From the NCBI GenBank assembly GCA_937928295.1, contig CALEYY010000316.1, forward strand, positions 1 to 9,790: a stretch of 9,790 nt of DNA. The letters run 5' to 3'. Position 1 is the stretch's first letter, and every line of letters starts with the position of its first letter. Below are positions 7,122 through 9,790 of this stretch, piece by piece. A program made the position numbers and the translations under genes. The stretch is from an uncultured Moraxellaceae bacterium (lineage in GTDB: Bacteria > Pseudomonadota > Gammaproteobacteria > Pseudomonadales > Moraxellaceae). The notes beneath the pieces are model-generated. The model had not been told where the DNA came from. It ran no database searches and saw only the letters and a program-made list of their open reading frames with translations.

Positions 7122-7133
7122 CATTGAACAATG
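7122..7133. repeat. Perfect palindrome CATTG-AA-CAATG (candidate operator)
   Basis: Two 5-base arms flank AA, centred 75 bases before the alkB start and about 68 bases before the regulator start. The position fits an activator site upstream of an alkB promoter. The arms are short, so chance occurrence cannot be excluded. Confidence 0.3.
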
Positions 7134-7202
7134 ATACGGTCACAGCGCAAACAACGCTTTTTGTCTGAAATTGAAATAAAACTGTCTCAGGAGAGGCCCG
7201 CC

Positions 7203-8588
7203 ATGACAACCGCCACACTCACTACCCCCTGGGTAGACAGCAAACGCTATCTCTGGCTACTAAGCCCGCTGCTACCCGTCCTCGGCCTGCTGATACTCGG
7301 GCTCTACGAACTGACCGGCGTTAGCATTGCCCTCTGGGGCGGCCCGATTCTGGTCTACGGCCTGATCCCGCTCATGGATCGCATCATCGGCTCCGATGCC
7401 AGCAACCCGCCGGAATCGGCCGTGGCTCAGCTCGAGTCCGACAGCTACTACCGCTATGTCGTTTATGCCTACATCCCGTCGCAGTTTGTGCTGACCATCT
7501 GGGGCGCGTGGATCGCGGTGCATCATGACCTCAGCGTCTTCGAATTTATCGGTATGGTGTGCTCCGTTGGCGCTATCAATGGCATCGCCATCAATACCGC
7601 CCACGAGCTGTCACACAAACGAGACGGGTTCGGTCGCTGGATGGCCAAGGTCACGCTGGCGCCGGTGGCCTACGGTCACTTCTACGCCGAGCATGTGCGT
7701 GGTCATCACAAGAATGTCGCCACGCCAGACGATCCGGCCAGCTCGAAAATGGGCGAAACCTTCTGGGCCTTCCTGCCGCGCACGATGATCGGCAGCGTGT
7801 TGTCCGCTTGGAAGATCGAGGGTGAACGCCTGAATCGTCTCGGCAAAGGCGTTTGGTCGCTAGACAACGACAATCTTCAGGCTTGGGCGATGACGGTCGT
7901 GTTCTTTGGCGCCATCACCGCCGTGCTGGGCTGGGGCGCACTGCCCTTCCTGCTGCTGCAAGCGTTCTACGGCGCCGCGCTGCTGGAAGTGATCAACTAC
8001 ATCGAGCACTACGGTCTGCTGCGTCAGAAAGGCCCGGACGGTCGCTTTGTGCGCTGCATGCCCGAGCATTCCTGGAACAGCAACCACATCGTCACCAATC
8101 TGGTGCTGTACCAGCTGCAACGACACAGCGACCACCATGCCCACCCGACGCGCAGCTTCCAGGCCCTGCGCCACTTCGAGGAAAGCCCGCAGCTGCCAGC
8201 CGGCTACGCCTCCATGCTGATCCCAGCTTATATTCCGGCGCTGTGGTTCCGTCAGATGGACCCGTTGGTGGCCAAGCATTACAAGGGTGACCTGAGCAAG
8301 GCCAACATCCTGCCATCCAAGCGTGAGCAGATCCTGAATTCGGCGCTGAACCGTGCCCGACTGGAAAATCCGGCGCAGATGTCGCCAATCCCCGAGGGTG
8401 CCCCAGCGCACCTGCAGACCGACGGTCACGCGCGCTTCAAGTGCTCGGATTGCGGCTACATCTATGACGAGAGCAAGGGCTGTGCGAAGGAAGGTTTCCC
8501 GGCCGGCACGCTGTGGACGAAAATCCCGGACAACTGGCCCTGCCCGGATTGCGCTGTGCGCGAGAAGGTCGACTTTGTGGCGCTGTAA
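7203..8588 (+). CDS. alkB: Alkane 1-monooxygenase AlkB fused to C-terminal rubredoxin
   Basis: AlkB is an inner-membrane di-iron enzyme that hydroxylates the terminal carbon of n-alkanes using O2 and electrons from rubredoxin. Residues 1-370 are the membrane oxygenase with hydrophobic helices (for example about 17-36, 41-57, 86-107, 112-131, 226-264) and the histidine boxes HELSH (134-138), HVRGHH (164-169), EHYG (268-271) and LQRHSDHH (305-312). After a linker (371-411), residues 412-461 are a rubredoxin with Fe-binding Cys414, Cys417, Cys447 and Cys450; the usual Gly after the second CxxC is Ala451. The total of 461 residues fits a fusion, since free AlkB is about 400. ATG at 7203 is chosen because AGGAGAGG lies at 7189-7196; an in-frame ATG at 7131 would add 24 residues without a good ribosome site and remove most of the regulatory gap. 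Rubredoxin reductase is not in the window. Such fusions are known in actinobacteria and some proteobacteria. Confidence 0.96.
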   Translation: MTTATLTTPWVDSKRYLWLLSPLLPVLGLLILGLYELTGVSIALWGGPILVYGLIPLMDRIIGSDASNPPESAVAQLESDSYYRYVVYAYIPSQFVLTIWGAWIAVHHDLSVFEFIGMVCSVGAINGIAINTAHELSHKRDGFGRWMAKVTLAPVAYGHFYAEHVRGHHKNVATPDDPASSKMGETFWAFLPRTMIGSVLSAWKIEGERLNRLGKGVWSLDNDNLQAWAMTVVFFGAITAVLGWGALPFLLLQAFYGAALLEVINYIEHYGLLRQKGPDGRFVRCMPEHSWNSNHIVTNLVLYQLQRHSDHHAHPTRSFQALRHFEESPQLPAGYASMLIPAYIPALWFRQMDPLVAKHYKGDLSKANILPSKREQILNSALNRARLENPAQMSPIPEGAPAHLQTDGHARFKCSDCGYIYDESKGCAKEGFPAGTLWTKIPDNWPCPDCAVREKVDFVAL

Positions 8589-8589
8589 G

Positions 8590-9471
8590 CTACAAGAGCA
8601 AGCTCAGGTCGAGGTGCCCATCCAACATGGGTGGGCACCAGACATAATGACTGGTGACAGGCTGGCTGAACTGAAACAAGGCATCGAGCACGCCGTCTTC
8701 AGCTCCCGACATGCGCGTGAGCTGGGCCTCGAAGGCCTGAAACGAATGGCCGAACGCCACAAACATCAAGCCTGCGCGATTGCCCGCTGACCAGGGCATG
8801 GAGCGGCGAAGCACAAAGGCTTCCGGCTCGAAATCCTCTTGCGCGGTGCGCTTCACATGGGCCGACTCAGGCGCATCCTCCAGCTCCACATCATCGCTAC
8901 GCCGCCGTCCGATGGCATGATCCTGCGCCTCCGGGCTCATCGCATCGAAACGCTCGAACTGATGCAGCCATTGTTGGATGGCGGCAAAGCTTGAGCCTTC
9001 CAGATCGATATTGGCCGATGAAACACAGGCGGCGGCAACAGCCAGCTCATCCACCGGATTTTCCGTGCCGTCCTTGTAGCCGGTCAGATCGCGACCATCA
9101 CCGTGACGGAACGCTTCAACCCGCTGATGCCGCACAAACGCAGGCTGCAAACGCTGCGTCCAGGCTCGCTCGGCCAGCAGCAAGTCGCCCCGGTCTTCGC
9201 CACGCAGCCAGAGCCAGAGCGCAATCGGCTGCTGCGGCAAAGCCACCAGCGAGCCTGCGATGTCAAAACCATCACGCAAGCCGGGAATGCTGGCGTTCAA
9301 GGCATGCACGAATGATGCGCCCAAGCCGGCTACGCAGCGATCACCATCAACATGTGCCTGCAAGATGCGCAATGCCGCCGGCAGCTCGGCCACCGCCGCC
9401 GACAGTTGATAGCTGACATAAAGCGCATGGCCGGGAATTTCGGCCAGGATACCGGCTTGTGCTGTTCTCAT
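8590..9471 (-). CDS. YfeX-like dye-decolourising (DyP-type) haem peroxidase
   Basis: DyP peroxidases are haem enzymes that reduce H2O2 while oxidising dyes, porphyrinogens or other donors; the natural substrate is usually unknown. The 293-residue protein has the family GxxDG motif as GYKDG (131-135) with distal Asp134, the probable proximal haem ligand His205 (AHVKRT), and Arg222 in RRSMPW. The spacing Asp-His-Arg (71 and 17) is almost that of E. coli YfeX (D143, H215, R232). No signal peptide is seen, so it is probably cytoplasmic. ATG at 9471 is chosen for its GGGGGA ribosome site (about 9483-9478). In-frame starts at 9501 and 9489 exist, but 9501 abuts the upstream terminator. Its stop lies one base from the alkB stop, tail to tail. 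Whether it protects against peroxide leaked by AlkB or is unrelated cannot be told. Confidence 0.9.
   Translation of the reverse strand: MRTAQAGILAEIPGHALYVSYQLSAAVAELPAALRILQAHVDGDRCVAGLGASFVHALNASIPGLRDGFDIAGSLVALPQQPIALWLWLRGEDRGDLLLAERAWTQRLQPAFVRHQRVEAFRHGDGRDLTGYKDGTENPVDELAVAAACVSSANIDLEGSSFAAIQQWLHQFERFDAMSPEAQDHAIGRRRSDDVELEDAPESAHVKRTAQEDFEPEAFVLRRSMPWSAGNRAGLMFVAFGHSFQAFEAQLTRMSGAEDGVLDALFQFSQPVTSHYVWCPPMLDGHLDLSLLL
8613..8639. repeat. Perfect 8-base stem-loop just past the alkB stop
   Basis: GGTGCCCA (8613-8620) and TGGGCACC (8632-8639) are perfect inverted copies with an 11-base loop; an alternative inner stem is CCCAT/ATGGG (8617-8621 and 8627-8631). It begins 25 bases after the alkB stop and lies within the peroxidase coding sequence (WCPPMLDGHL). 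There is no T run on either strand, so it is not a classical terminator. It may cap the 3' end of alkB mRNA, or the symmetry may be coincidental to coding. Confidence 0.35.
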
Positions 9472-9502
9472 GGATCGTCCCCCGGTCATTTCTTCAGTCA
9501 TG

Positions 9503-9539
9503 AAAAAGCCGCCTGTTCTTGCGAACAGGCGGCTTTTTT
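9503..9539 (-). terminator. Strong rho-independent terminator after gltA
   Basis: GCCGCCTGTTC (9508-9518) and GAACAGGCGGC (9523-9533) form a perfect 11-base stem with a TTGC loop. Flanking AAAAA (9503-9507) and TTTTTT (9534-9539) allow 16 pairs and supply a T run on either strand. It begins 22 bases after the gltA stop and should end gltA transcripts; on the other strand there is no nearby gene to terminate. Confidence 0.92.
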
Positions 9540-9560
9540 CATGGCAGCAAGTGCTGAAGA

Positions 9561-9790
9561 TCAGCGCTTGCTGACCGGCGCATAGTCGCGGGGAGCCGCG
9601 CCCGTATAGAGCTGGCGCGGACGGCCGATCTTCTGCGTCGGGTCCTCGATCATTTCCTTCCACTGCGCGATCCAGCCGACCGTGCGGGCGAGCGCGAAGA
9701 GCACCGTGAACATGGAGGTCGGGAAGCCCATCGCCTTCAGCGTGATGCCCGAATAGAAGTCGATGTTCGGGTAGAGCTTCTTTTCGATGA
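9561..9790 (-). CDS. gltA: Citrate synthase, C-terminal 76 codons (cut by window edge)
   Basis: Citrate synthase condenses acetyl-CoA with oxaloacetate in the TCA cycle, the main sink for acetyl-CoA from fatty-acid breakdown. The visible end reads ...LYPNIDFYSGITLKAMG, then FTVLFALARTVGWIAQWKEM and KIGRPRQLYTG, and ends in SKR before the TGA. These are hallmarks of the type II (hexameric, GltA) family C terminus. The start and most of the catalytic residues lie outside the window. Codon use differs from the neighbours: about 91 percent of third positions are G or C, against roughly 72 percent in infA, and Leu is mostly CTC. A strong terminator follows the stop. Confidence 0.93.
   Translation of the reverse strand, partial: IEKKLYPNIDFYSGITLKAMGFPTSMFTVLFALARTVGWIAQWKEMIEDPTQKIGRPRQLYTGAAPRDYAPVSKR

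Larger units (their letters stand above)
7060..7202. promoter_or_regulatory. Divergent control region between the AraC regulator and alkB
   Basis: This gap should carry both promoters. It is A+T-richer than the flanking genes. It holds two perfect palindromes (7087-7101 and 7122-7133) and a weaker AGCG/CGCT pair (7144-7147 and 7153-7156). I found no convincing -35/-10 pair in either direction; TTAACA (7118-7123) has no partner -10 at normal spacing. A poor core promoter is typical of genes that need an AraC-type activator. The alkB ribosome site AGGAGAGG is at 7189-7196. Confidence 0.55.

Noticed and set aside
7131..7202. Longer alkB start at 7131
   Set aside because: It has no good ribosome site, adds a charged 24-residue leader not expected for AlkB, and would use up the regulatory gap; AGGAGAGG serves the ATG at 7203.
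9472..9663. Longer peroxidase start at 9663 or 9501
   Set aside because: The extension would read antisense-like sequence through the gltA end and the terminator hairpin; DyP homology begins near the ATG at 9471, which has a GGGGGA ribosome site.
1..9790. CRISPR array, tRNA, rRNA, insertion sequence, toxin-antitoxin or phage genes
   Set aside because: No spaced repeat series, cloverleaf, transposase motif or paired small genes were seen; the gaps between genes are all under 150 bases and are accounted for.

Overview
The window looks like a chromosomal stretch from a gammaproteobacterium of moderately high G+C, probably Pseudomonadales-like or a related hydrocarbon-using lineage. The main reason is the gene order ftsK, trxB, aat, bpt/ate, infA, with ftsK divergent from the rest, which I recall from Pseudomonas. 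The assignment below class level is inference.

Left part (1-4242), housekeeping. The start of ftsK runs leftward off the edge. A 109-base divergent promoter region separates it from a rightward operon of trxB (thioredoxin reductase), aat and bpt. The last two are the leucyl-transferases that mark proteins for N-end-rule degradation, and their reading frames overlap by 4 bases (ATGA). infA (translation initiation factor IF-1) follows with its own predicted promoter and leader hairpin. A strong terminator shared by both strands separates infA from the convergent fadD-like gene.

Middle part (4337-8588), a small alkane-oxidation locus. It holds a leftward long-chain acyl-CoA synthetase, a leftward AraC-family regulator with a cupin-like N-terminal domain, and a divergent rightward alkane 1-monooxygenase (AlkB) fused at its C terminus to a rubredoxin. 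The 143-base gap between regulator and alkB contains two perfect short palindromes and is the likely control region. The expected flow is alkane to alcohol by AlkB with electrons from its own rubredoxin domain, then oxidation by enzymes encoded elsewhere, then activation of the fatty acid to acyl-CoA by the ligase and entry into beta-oxidation. No rubredoxin reductase, alcohol dehydrogenase or aldehyde dehydrogenase is present here.

Right part (8590-9790). A YfeX-like dye-decolourising (DyP) peroxidase meets alkB tail to tail with one base between the stop codons. Upstream of it, on the same leftward strand, are a very strong terminator and the last 76 codons of gltA (citrate synthase). The gltA end has strikingly different codon use and a C terminus that looks alphaproteobacterial, so it may be a transferred gene.

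I see no tRNA, rRNA, CRISPR array, insertion sequence or phage gene. The families are all known. The least ordinary parts are the AlkB-rubredoxin fusion with its palindromic control region, the DyP peroxidase wedged between a terminator and alkB, and the gltA composition break. I did not find a clearly new system.
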